DNA of 64,000 nt from Sodiomyces alkalinus F11 (taxonomy: Eukaryota; Ascomycota; Sordariomycetes; Glomerellales; Plectosphaerellaceae), in NCBI RefSeq assembly GCF_003711515.1, contig NW_021167080.1, forward strand, positions 5,536,346 through 5,600,345. The letters are read 5' to 3'. Positions 21,778 through 32,099 of the stretch are shown here, in pieces. A program made the position numbers and the translations under genes. Under the pieces are notes generated by a model. The model was not told the origin of the DNA, did no database searches, and saw only the letters and a list, made by a program, of their open reading frames with translations. The stretch's first letter is position 1. Each line of letters opens with the position of its first letter.

Positions 21778-23920
21778 ATGTCCGGCCGTTATTCGCTACG
21801 GGCTACTCCAAGGTTAGTTTCTGGGCCAGTTTTCTCCTTATTTTTCTTCGTTTCCGGGTTTGAGGCTTCTTTGAGGTGGCTTCATACCACGTTTATATCT
21901 CTGTATGATCTTGGGAAGCCCCCTATCTCCCCACACACGCCGCGTTCCCTCATACCCATCTTCCCCAAGTAACTTTTGGCAACAACGCCACCCCTTCGCC
22001 TCCCCATTTGGCGCCGTCACTGAGGAACTCTCAATTCCTCTTCATGCGGACTTGAGAAGCTGACACCATTCTTTAGAAAGAAAGAGCTCTTCACTGGCAT
22101 GGTAGAGACTCCCCGACCTGCTCCACGTCGAAGCTCTTCCCGCCGCAAGTCTCCTGACGAGACACCCGAGACCGAAACCGAGACAGATCGCGCTTCCGAA
22201 GAGCCAAAGGCCGGACCTCGACGAAGAGCTACCGGTAAATTCCACGAGGAGTTGGACACTGAAGAGGAGACAATGCAGCCCGTCACCAACGGTCGCGTCG
22301 CAAATGGCCATGCGAATGGTCATACCAATGGTCATGTGAATGGCCATGCTAATGGTCATGCGAATGGTCATGCGAATGGTCATGTGAATGGCCATGTGAA
22401 TGGCCATGCGAACGGCCAGACCGTGAGCCCCAAGAAGCCGGGAACCAAGCGCGTCTACAGGAAGGGCGAGATCGTGGACGGTTGGGAGGTTGGCACAGAT
22501 CCCAAGATCGACGGGTCGGGCCATTTCGAATTCGGCGGCTCCCTGGGCACCCTCTCGCTCATGATCTTCTTCCCCCTGCTCATGTGGTACATGTGGATCG
22601 GCGCCACCTACTATGATGGCAAGCTCCCGTTACCCGAGCCCGGCCAGTCCTGGGGCGATTTCGCATACCATCTCTACGACCTCGTCTACACCGGCGCCTT
22701 CCCCCACCGCCGCGCCTGGGCCATCTACTGGACCTTTTTCATTTTCGAGGCCGCCTGCTATTGTCTTCTCCCCGGCGTGTGGGCATACGGCAAGCCCCTC
22801 CCCCACGAGGGTGGCAAGCAGCTCAAGTACTATTGCAGTGCCTACGGCAGTCTCTACTTCTCCATGCTGGTCGTGGCGGTCCTGCATTTCACTGGCATCT
22901 TCCCTATCTATACCGCCCTCGACGAGTTCGGCCCCATCATGTCCGTCGCCATCATCAGCGGCTTTATTGTCTCCTTTCTCGCCTATTTTTCCGCCCTGTG
23001 GCGTGGCGCCCAACATCGCATGACCGGCCATCCCATTTATGACTTCTTCATGGGCGCCGAACTGAATCCCCGCATGTTCGGCATCCTCGACTTCAAGATG
23101 TTCTTCGAGGTCCGCATCCCCTGGTACATCCTCTTCTTCCTGAGCTGCGGTGCCGCCGCCCGGCAGTACGAGCGCTACGGCTACGTTTCCGGCGAGGTCC
23201 TCTTCCTGGTCATGGCCCACTACCTCTACGCCAACGCCTGCTCCAAGGGCGAGGAGCTGATCCCGCCGACCTGGGACATGTACTATGAGAAGTGGGGCTT
23301 CATGCTCATCTTCTGGAATCTCGCCGGCGTGCCCCTGTCGTACTGCCACTGCACCATCTACCTGGCCAACCACCACCCCGACGAGTACCGCTGGAACCCC
23401 ATCGCCCTCGGTGCGCTCTTCGTCTCCTACCTGTTCGTCTACTGGATCTGGGACAGCTGCAATTCCCAGAAGAACCGCTTCCGCTCCGCCGAGCAGGGTC
23501 GCCTTTTCTTCCGCAAGACCTTCCCGCAGGTGCCCTGGCAGACCGTCAAGAACCCCAAGACCCTCACCACTCCGCAGGGCGACACCATCCTTGTCGACGG
23601 CTGGTACGGTCTTGCCCGCAAGGTCCATTACACCTGCGACGCATTCTTCGCTATCTCCTGGGGACTCATCACCGGCTTCAACAGCCCCTTCCCCTGGTTC
23701 TATCCCCTCTTCTTCTGCATCATGATCGCCCATCGGGCCACTCGTGACATTGAGAAGTGCCGGCAGAAGTATGGCGAGACTTGGAGGGAGTACGAGCGCC
23801 AGGTTCCCTACCTCTTCATCCCGGTATGACCCCGCTGTTTACTTGTCTCCCTTTCGTTCAATGGCCCTCACCTCTCTGGGAACTTCTGCTAACTGCTACT
23901 TGAAACAGTATGTCATCTAA
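21778..23920 (+). CDS. ERG4: Delta24(24(1))-sterol reductase (C-24(28) reductase)
   Basis: Three exons: 21778-21812, 22077-23823, 23909-23920; 597 residues. The first 35-nt exon joins by GTTAGT..TTTAG to give [22 protein letters not shown]. The last 12-nt exon supplies Tyr-Val-Ile-stop after VPYLFIP. It performs the last step of ergosterol synthesis in the ER membrane, NADPH reduction of the C-24(28) double bond. Several hydrophobic spans begin near residue 165 ([17 protein letters not shown]); family motifs include [29 protein letters not shown], and [20 protein letters not shown] near the C-terminus. The CHC/NSQKN pattern points to ERG4, not the C-14 reductase ERG24. The N-terminus is basic and disordered, with a run of Asn-Gly-His tripeptides (about residues 82-122) encoded by 9-bp tandem repeats. 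Confidence 0.92.
22285..22425 (+). repeat. In-frame Asn-Gly-His minisatellite in ERG4
   Basis: Tandem 9- to 12-bp units of AATGG(T/C)CATG(C/T)(G/T) encode [12 protein letters not shown] tripeptide-plus-one repeats, about ten copies, within the disordered N-terminal tail. Confidence 0.85.
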
Positions 23921-25251
23921 GCCGACATTATTGGGTCCCCGTTGTCGAAGCATAACCTTGGGCTGCGTTAGTTCCGCTTTCCTACGAACTTTATACGACT
24001 CACTTGACTCAGTGTCACGATCTTCCTCCTTTGGACATACACCGATTCCGCCCACTTTCACCACAATCATTCCTAATAATATAATTCTCGCTCCTGCGAG
24101 CCTTTTTCCCTTGCCTTCCCTTTAATTTTTTTTTTGTTATCATTCCCAACACATTTCTCCATTGCTGTGCTTCAGTGTTCATGTATATACATATAGGTTA
24201 CCACCTGCATCACATATTGTCACCTCATCTCGGGCGATGTATTAGGGGGGAGATATTGGGTGCTGTTCATGCTGGGTGAGGGCAAGGGATGGGCCAACGG
24301 CGATACCCCAATAGATTCGCAGACGCTGCGACGGCGTACGTCTTTCTTCATGTTCTCTTTTCTATCCATCGTGTGGCGACGGTGGGCCGAGGCAACATTT
24401 TCTTATAGATATCTATTCCTCGAGATATGAAGGCCATCTTAAACATGAGCTTTCGATATGTCGTCATTTTCTCAGTCCTTTTAAGTGGGAGTGTGTTGCG
24501 CAATACTTATATATGGCTCAGGACCTCGTACCAGCCGTCCGGAGAGTGCCTGAATCCTCGTAGCCGACAGAACGGATCAGGCGCCGCTCCCCAGCCAAGA
24601 CATCATGTATACTAACATGAGAAAATAAAAAGAAAATACGTGCCCTCGCGGTTTGGCGGTTGGCTACCGGCAAGTCCAGAGATTTGTACCTTTCGCATTG
24701 GCATATCTTAAGAAGGCAAGGCAACTAAGCTCAAAGCTATTTGGTACGTGAGGCACGGCGGCGTGATCGTTTTGGATCGAGCCGGAAGAGACCCAGAAAC
24801 TTGGACCCCACGATGTCATTACGAGTGAATATACAGCGTATGTGGCATGCGACCTAGACGAAATACGAGACGTAGAAGAGCATTACCTATCAACCTAGAC
24901 TACAGCCGTCTCCGCCGCCATCTATGCTGAAAACCCGCCCGAGAAAAACCGAGATGGAAAAATGTGAAACAATAGTACATGATGCGGTGCTCCCTTCCCC
25001 AGTCCAAACGTCCACAAACAGGCCAGAGTCGCTTGTGCATGTTGCGCAGCTCTCTCTGTCGTGGCATCCGTTCACATCCTCCCGCTCGTCGAGCAGAGTC
25101 CGGTCCACGGATTCATATATGTGGTCGCGAAATCGTGATTCGCAGGAATAAATTGCCTCGTGTCTGCGGGGCAACTCGAAAGGCCTCGGCGCAGATTCAA
25201 CAGTTTGTCGACCATCGACTATCCAAGCCCGTCGTTATCGTTGGGTCTTTT
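23921..25251. other. Convergent 3' flanks, ERG4 and VMA3
   Basis: About 1.3 kb with no gene I can support. Open frames of up to about 110 codons on both strands carry no motif. ERG4 3' UTR is expected at the left end and VMA3 3' UTR at the right. Confidence 0.5.
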
Positions 25252-26163
25252 TTAACACGAGGCGTTGAGAGTGGCCTTGGAGTTCATGAGCAGAGCCACA
25301 ATCAAACCATAAAGACCTAGAGACGAGAGAAGTCAGTGTCAAAACCTTGGACGGAATGCCAAACAGGGGATATATGTATTCTGTGGTGCACACGTACCCA
25401 GGACTTCGGCGAAAATGAGGATAAGAATCATGCCGACGAAGAGACGGGGCTGTTGAGCGGTGCCTCGGACACCAGCATCACCGACGATACCGATGGCAAA
25501 GCCTGCGGCGAGACCGGAGAGACCAACGGAGAGACCAGCACCGAATTGGATGAAACCGGTGTAAAGAGGCATGGTCTGGCTCAGACCGTCGGAAATAAGA
25601 ACGGAGACGACTAGACCGTAAATACCGATAATACCAGCCATAATGACTGGGACGATGTCTGGACATATTGTCAGCCGTCTGATACCCTCAACCTCAGGAT
25701 GCGTTTTGTAGGGAGGATTATGCGGTTCGTACTCTTGACGATCAGGTCAGGACGGAGGACACCCATAGCAGCAATGCCGACACCCGACTTGGCGGTACCG
25801 TAGGAGGCACCCAGGCAGGTGAAGACGATGGCGACGGTGCAGCCCATGGCACCGAAAAAGGGCTAAGCTCGAGTTAGCATCGGATTAAGCGGTGACAAAG
25901 CCTCGGTCAAAAGTAGTCCATCGACACCTAAGGGTGGCCAGCGTCGGGGCAGCGGGCTGACGAGGTATAGGTAAGAGGACGACGAACCGCGTAGACGGGA
26001 CTGGAAACGCATCAAGGTCAGTACAATGGCACTATGGGATGAAATGGCTGCCTTATCGTCGAGATGCGAGCCGTGATAGATGACGGGGGAGCTCCGGGAA
26101 ATTGATGAGAGGTTCGGGAAAGGGGATAAACACGTAACCGACGTACCAGAGCTCGGAAGACAT
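25252..26163 (-). CDS. VMA3: V-type H+-ATPase proteolipid subunit c
   Basis: Five exons on the minus strand: 26163-26147 (17 nt), 26000-25988 (13 nt), 25862-25733, 25658-25398, 25316-25252; 161 residues. The spliced start reads [18 protein letters not shown], matching the family, and the C-terminus ends [13 protein letters not shown]. Four membrane helices are visible; the proton-carrying glutamate sits in [16 protein letters not shown] of helix 4, and [18 protein letters not shown] is the classic helix 3 signature. It forms the rotor ring of the Vo sector on the vacuolar membrane. Sequence is closer to VMA3 than to VMA11 or VMA16. All introns have GT..AG ends; the second exon of 13 nt is among the shortest here. 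The start codon lies about 360 bp from the retroelement block. Confidence 0.95.
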
Positions 26164-26521
26164 CTCGGCGGCTGTTGAATTGGAACGAAGCTAGAAAGAA
26201 GAGAGAACGATAAAGGAGCGTGTTCCTAAGTCAAATGAAAGGTCGAAGAGGAGGCGAAGAAGTATTGCAGAGATGAGTTGATGTCGGTGTATTGAGTCTC
26301 AATGCTCTTGTCGTCTGTTGGTTGGTGCAGGTTTTGCGGCAAGCTCCTGCTGACGTAACTACCGCAATGGGAATATAATTTACCCGAGCTCCCTTTGCAG
26401 GTCCATACGGGTCCGAGTGCCAACTATACGAGGCAAGGTCCCAGGATATTAGTCAGGCTCAACGCGCCCATCTGAGTAAGGCAATCAATTACTTAGGTAA
26501 TTAGGCCCTGCCGAGAGTTTC
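26164..26521. promoter_or_regulatory. VMA3 5' region, ending at retroelement insertion
   Basis: 358 bp between the VMA3 ATG and the left LTR. Base composition is ordinary and shows no CpA depletion. The last five bases (26517-26521, GTTTC) are one copy of the target-site duplication. Confidence 0.5.
26517..26521. other. Target-site duplication, left copy
   Basis: GTTTC directly before the left copia LTR, identical to 54562-54566. Confidence 0.8.
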
Positions 26522-26716
26522 TATTATATTCTATCACGTGAGTCACGGTATAGTGCTCTTCTATTAGTTAAAGGTGCCCTACTATCCTCGCTTAGAAGGT
26601 GGTAGATATATTTAGGACACGTATACCCGCACCTTTTTCTTTCTCTTTTATATATAATATAATTATATATTTCCTGAATTAACGCTCCCTATAAGCACGC
26701 TTCTATTAATTTAATA
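26522..26716 (+). repeat. Left (5') LTR of copia element
   Basis: 195 bp aligning along its whole length with 54368-54561. Differences are mostly C/T and G/A transitions as expected from RIP. It begins TATTATATTC (from TGTTATATTC). Confidence 0.88.
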
Positions 26717-26730
26717 GTTATAAGCCCGGG
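26717..26730 (+). other. Primer-binding site, half initiator tRNA-Met type
   Basis: GTTATAAGCCCGGG abuts the LTR. With one TG to TA change reversed it is complementary to the anticodon stem-loop (CUCAUAAC) of fungal initiator tRNA-Met, the half-tRNA priming used by Drosophila copia and yeast Ty5. Confidence 0.65.
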
Positions 26731-27622
26731 TAATAGTAGTAACTAATAACTTCCTACTAATCTATTATCTATATTTATTTTTATATACTTCTATAGTATT
26801 ACGGAGCCCTCCTAAGCTCTCTCTACTAATAATAAGCTCTTATTCGCTAAACCCTTACTTAGCACTATATCGAATAAGCTTAAGATCACGGCTAAAACGC
26901 TCGGTATCCCGCGCCTTAAATCCACGCGGTAATAGGCCGATTAGATCTTCTATATCCAGTTATATATATAAAGGACAAAGGTCTAGGTATTACTCGATCC
27001 TAGCTAAAAGGATTAGCTAAATAACCGTCCTAAGTATATTATACCTAAATCCCTAGATTAACTACGCGAATAGTATTTCTAAGCGAGGGCGATAATACTA
27101 TTATACCCTTAACGTAGAAGCTTATACGCCTCGCCGAAATCGAGAATTAGTAGACTATAGTCTAGAATTAAAAGCTCGGTCGCCTTATTAAGGCGGTAGA
27201 TAAGGCTAATTAACTACTTAAAACCACCGTAAAGACCTCTACCTATTAATAGGCTATCAAAGAGGCTATTAAAAAATATCCCGGCTACGAAAAGAAAAGA
27301 TAAAATTAATACTTTATATTACGCTATATAATAAAAGAACTTAAGAGTAGCTTTACTCTAAGTAGTATTTATACGAAGGAAAAGGTAAGATAAGTATACG
27401 AAAAGTATCTATAAGACGCTTAATGAGCTAACACTAAAGCGGCTATATAGTATATAGAGTAGAATACCCTTATTAGATGCGTATATTAGTAAAAGGTAGC
27501 TAAGATTAAAGGACCTATTATTATTCGGAATTTCCTTATAGTAGTTAGATAGAAGTTTACGCCTATTTAGACAGAAATGAAGCTTTAGGAGCTAATAATA
27601 AAAAAGGTTTATAGCGATAAGA
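26731..27622 (+). pseudogene. Copia gag-like relic
   Basis: A plus-strand frame can be followed with stops almost only TAA/TAG at positions that would be CAA/CAG before RIP. It is rich in Lys, Glu and Leu, with no zinc knuckle seen. Its position just after the primer-binding site is what suggests gag; no clear domain was recognised. Confidence 0.45.
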
Positions 27623-27815
27623 TATTATGCCCTATCCGGGCACGACTCTGGCTAGACAGCACTATAGGACCTAGACGGATCTAGGATTTAATATACCCTA
27701 TCCGGGCATAACTCTGGCCAGCCAGCACTATCGGACCTGGGGAACCCAGGATTTAAAGGGTGACCTTTACTGCAGTAAAAGAGGTATAATAAAGATGTCT
27801 TATCTAAGCTAAGGG
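27623..27815. repeat. 193-bp direct repeat A, left copy (LTR-like end)
   Basis: Starts TATTATGCCCTATCCGGGC and matches 46122-46315. Internally it contains two about 68-bp tandem copies of a CCCTATCCGGGC...GGATTT unit. It may be the terminal part of the 3' LTR of the minus-strand Gypsy relic to its right, since its outward end reads TAACA on that strand, but beyond about 60 bp the sequence after the repeat no longer matches the right copy. Confidence 0.6.
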
Positions 27816-27912
27816 GGCGCGCCCCCGGGACTTAAGTATCCACGGGTGAACCCCGTGGAATCCTCGGCTTCTACGTATAGGAACCCGGGGGATTCCCCGG
27901 TATTTATTAATT

Positions 27913-27995
27913 ATACCCTAGGGAAGCTATAGTATACCCTAGGGAAGCTATAGTATACCCTAAAGGTACCTATAGTATACCCTATAGGTGCTATA
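27913..27995. repeat. 21-bp tandem repeat
   Basis: Three to four copies of ATACCCTAGGGAAGCTATAGT, the last two diverged. Confidence 0.8.
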
Positions 27996-28364
27996 GCTTA
28001 TACTATAGAACCGCTAGGGTGCCCCGTGGTACGCCCTGGTATTCTTAGTGGAATCCGGGGCGTATTAAATACCCCGGGTAATGAAGCCCTGCGTCCCGCG
28101 GGCTTTCCCCGGTAACTACGGTGGCCTTACTTAAGGCTTATCGCGGTTATACTAGTAAACCGCGGTGTAGTTAGTAAGGACGGAAAGAAAATATTCTTAC
28201 GCGGCGGTGCCTTATAGCGACCGCCGCTGTTACTACCTATTACCTAGCTAGGCGGTAATAAGAGAAAAGAAAATAGAAGGAATATACCGACGCCTTAGCG
28301 TCCTATCTTTACGGTATACCCTAGTAAATTCCTATAACGCCGCGAACCTTTCGCGCTATTCCGT

Positions 28365-30030
28365 GCAGTTAGTCTAAAATAGTCACGCCATCGTTATCCT
28401 CCGTGTCCGTCACGACTTATACTTTATCCGGGAAGCCTTAGAGGTTAATATCGACCTCTAAGATAATGGATACTTTATCGATTATTATCGTATCCGCTAA
28501 CTTAAGTAGGTTAATAGGGTCGATATCGCTAAACGCTAATAGTCCGGTATAAGTGCGGCCGGCGTGCTATCGTTTAAGTATAGCGCACGCTAGGATAATA
28601 CAGGTTACTAATTCACGGTCGGCCGTGATACGATTCGCTAGCTACTCTTTATAGCCGGCTAATAGTTAACTATCGCCTCCGAGAGGCCTTAGGTACACGA
28701 GCTTTTCTATACGGAAATAGCGAACTACTATTATTAGATCTAATATATTCTATACGGCGCTAGGGGCGACGATATCTTCGATTATAGAGTAAAGCTATTT
28801 ACTGGCTAGGATTAGTAGCACGGTTCCGTGGCCGCGCTAGTAGACTATAATAAGATCCTAATTACCCTTAGCGATCGTGTAGAATAAGGGCCGCGCGTGC
28901 TTATCGCGTAATTATACCCCGAAACACTTAACCGTGTCTATAAGGAGTTTCTCCCGGGACCCTTCCACTATGATACGCTTAGCCGGCATCGTTATTCGTT
29001 TATACGCGTTTAGTACGGGCCGTTTAGACGCCTTAGCAGGTATAGTAATATTCGGCACGCCGCCCTAGCGTACCTAACCGAGGAAGTTATTAACCGATAG
29101 GATATTAATAGCCTAGTCGTCGTTATAGCCGGGGCCTATCGCTAGGCCCTTAAGGAACTTTCTAGCTAGCTTGTTACGTTTTACTACTTCTTTAGCGTAT
29201 TCTTAGGACTTACGGCGATACTTATCTTCGGTGATAGTCTTATCTTATATACCTTAAAGATTATATATAGCCTATAAGAGGAAGGTTTACTCCCGTTAAT
29301 AGTTTACTATATACTTAGGAATAGTCACGATATTACTTATAAGGGGGTTTACGGCGGGATTAGTGATTAGCGAGCTACTTACCTTAGCATTATTCTTTAG
29401 ATTAGTGTATACGGTTAACCGGGGGCCCGATATAACGGCGGGGGAGTCTACGTTCTTAGTAGTGGTTTTTTAGGGCGTTTTAGCATATTTACCGGTATAG
29501 TTATATAGGGCGTCCGCGTTATATCCTATAATATATTACTTAAATAGGGTTTTTAGCTAGTGCCATAACGCGATATACTTACTAGCGTCTAGTAAATATT
29601 CGGGCTAAGGGTATTAGCTGATAATTAGCTTAGCCTTAACCTTAGTCACGCCTTAGTTTACTTAGGGATAGTCGGAGGGAACGAAGATTATACGGTTTAG
29701 GTCGTAAGTGGCGGGATAGTCGTATCCTTAGGCGTTTACGAAACGACGGAAATCCTTAAGTTTATCCTTATATATTTCTTTCTACACGGTAAAACACGTG
29801 CCGAGGGTGGAGAGCTTATATTCGAGTCTCTCCTATCTACTATATAGTATAACGGCGCGGAGGTATCCCTCCTTAGTAAGCCCGTGTCCGGCCCTCTTCA
29901 CGGTCTTAAACGCTTTCTTAAACGTTTCGCGGTACTTAATATCCTTTAACGGCTAGTAGGAACTAGGAAAGGTAACTATATAGTATACCGCGGGGGGCGG
30001 TATAGGGAGACAGCGTTAGGGGGGAAGGCA
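28365..30030 (-). pseudogene. Unrecognised ~550-codon reading frame downstream of the Gypsy pol
   Basis: On the minus strand one phase runs uninterrupted by frameshift for about 1.66 kb. All in-frame stops I checked are TAA or TAG (for example after GYNDD, RTKNVD..KTP, GVQL-type contexts), none TGA, as RIP of Gln and Trp codons produces. Preserved peptide stretches include KYRETFKKAFKTVKRAGHG, YKLSTLGTCFTV, LNRIIFVPSDYP, KFLKGLAIGPGYNDD and VEGSREKLLIDTVKCFG. No family recognised. It follows integrase/chromodomain on the same strand and precedes the terminal repeat, the place of an accessory ORF. It could also be a piece of a different element. Confidence 0.55.
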
Positions 30031-30499
30031 GGGAACGTGTATGGTAAGGTATAAGGGAGCTAGGAATAATGAATTAAATAGATAATAAGGGACCGTTCTT
30101 AAGACGACGATATTATAAGGGAAGTATAGGAAAATAGAGTAAATCACGATAACGATATAAGCGATCGCGGTAGTAGTGTATAGGAGAAGGAGGGAGGCGG
30201 GCTTAGAGTATTATAGGCGCGCCGTTATATTTTCTAGTGTCTAGTAGAGCGCCGTGGTAACCGTGGTTATTACGGCGGCCGGTAGAAGGCGTGTATAGGT
30301 GGTAGTCCTTTTATTCCTACTATTCCCTAGGGTTTCTAAGCGTTATCTAGGGCGGTAGTAATATCCGTTTTATATTATATTACCGGGGCGCCTAATAATA
30401 CCTTAGTAGTCTTCTAGTTCCGCCGTTTATACCGTGGTTCTTTAATATCCTTTAGTTATAGCACTTTAGGGGCTTCCGTTTTCTTTAAGGCTATCCTTA

Positions 30500-31950
30500 G
30501 ATTATCTAATATCTTTTATCTCCCCTTAAAGGCGTCGATAAGCTCTCGAGCCTCTATAGCTTCTTTCGGTATCTAAATATTCTAGTAAGCTAGCTATCCC
30601 TTCTATCGTACTAGGTACTCAGTTTATAGCTAACCTCGCCCTTTACGTGTTATCCTTTTATCTAGGATCGTCTTAATTTTATAATACTTATATGGGTTAC
30701 GCTATCGGTTATTATCCTAGTCGCTTATATTAACTAGGCCTACCTCGGCGTTCTATCCAGGGAATAAGTCTTTACTCGGGTCCTTAGCCGGTAGTAATTA
30801 AGCGATACTAATAACTAGATAGATATTTATTATACTAAGTAAGTTAAGGCAGTACGCTAGCGGCGTTACCTACTCTAAGACCTTAAAGGGGCCTATCCAT
30901 TACTAACCGATCTTAGTAGATAGCTTATTAGGTAGGTTATATCCTTAGCCAAGCCGGACATAGATGAAGTCGCTAGGGGCGAACCGCACGTTACGGTGTT
31001 TCTTATCGTATAGCCGCTTTATATATATCTATACTATAGCGATAGCGAGCTTAGCGTCTTCCTAGAGTATCTCGCGCGAGAGCTACGGGCTAGCTTCCCC
31101 GAGGAGGTTAAGGGGGCCGTTAGTCCTTATACCGTATAGTATCTTATTCGGAGTATATCCGAGCACCTTATAAAAAGTATTATTAAGATTAAACTATAGT
31201 GGTATAATGACTTTTGCCTATAGAACCTCGGGGTTCTAGGCGAGGAATATACGGATAGAGATCTCTACTATCTAATTCTTTCGCTTAGATAGGCCGTTTA
31301 TCTAGGGATACTATACCGTGGAGAATCTAAGGGTTATACCGGCAGCCTTCTATAGCGTTATCTAGAAGTCGGAGAGGAACTTAGGGTTTTAGTTAGAATT
31401 AATAGATCAGGGGATCCCCTAGTTCCTGAGCTAGAGCGCTTAAAGTAGGGATAAAGCCTAATCCTGGGCGGTATACGTGCTATAGCCCGGAATAAGTAAA
31501 GTGGCCTTAGTGAACTTATTAGTGACGGTTAAAAGCGAATCGAATAAAGGGAAGCCCTCCCTTTATTAGGGAGAACCGGTTAAGGGAACCTCGGGTAAGC
31601 TAATAATAAAGTCTATAGCGATAGTGTAAAAGGGGATTAAAGGCGTTAGGATAGGCTATATCTCGTTAAGGGGGCGTTAGCGGTTAGTCTAGTTAGTAGC
31701 GTAGACCTAGTAGTTAGCGATATAAGACTCGACCTCCCTGCGTAACTTAGGGATAGCGAATCGGCTAATAAGCTTATACTAAGTGCGTTTAACGCCGAAG
31801 TGATAGCGTTCGTCGTGGGCGGCGTGGATAAACTCTTACTATAGAACGAAGGGGATATAAAGATAGCGTTTACTATTTTATTCTATATAGTATAGCAGAC
31901 TATTATCTAACTCGAAGGGGATCTTAATCCGAGAGGTATAGTCTCTTACC
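30500..31950 (-). pseudogene. Integrase and chromodomain relic of second Gypsy element
   Basis: Minus-strand segments NPKFLSDF (integrase core, near 31380) and IG..WIGPFKVLE (integrase C-terminal, near 30900), then a segment resembling the VKG..YLVRW chromodomain pattern near 30650. Broken by TAA/TAG stops. Confidence 0.6.
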
Positions 31951-32099
31951 TAGGCGAGTATAGGGCCTTACCGTGGGTCTTTAACATAACCGTCGTAGAT
32001 TCTTTATCGTATATCCGGATCTATCTATAGTTCGCTAAAGTAATAGACTACCTAATTATACTAAATCCTTTCGAGTTCTCCTTCTTCCTCTTCTACCGT

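Noticed and set aside
22630..23733. 367-codon minus-strand frame
   Set aside because: Antisense shadow of ERG4 with low-complexity composition.
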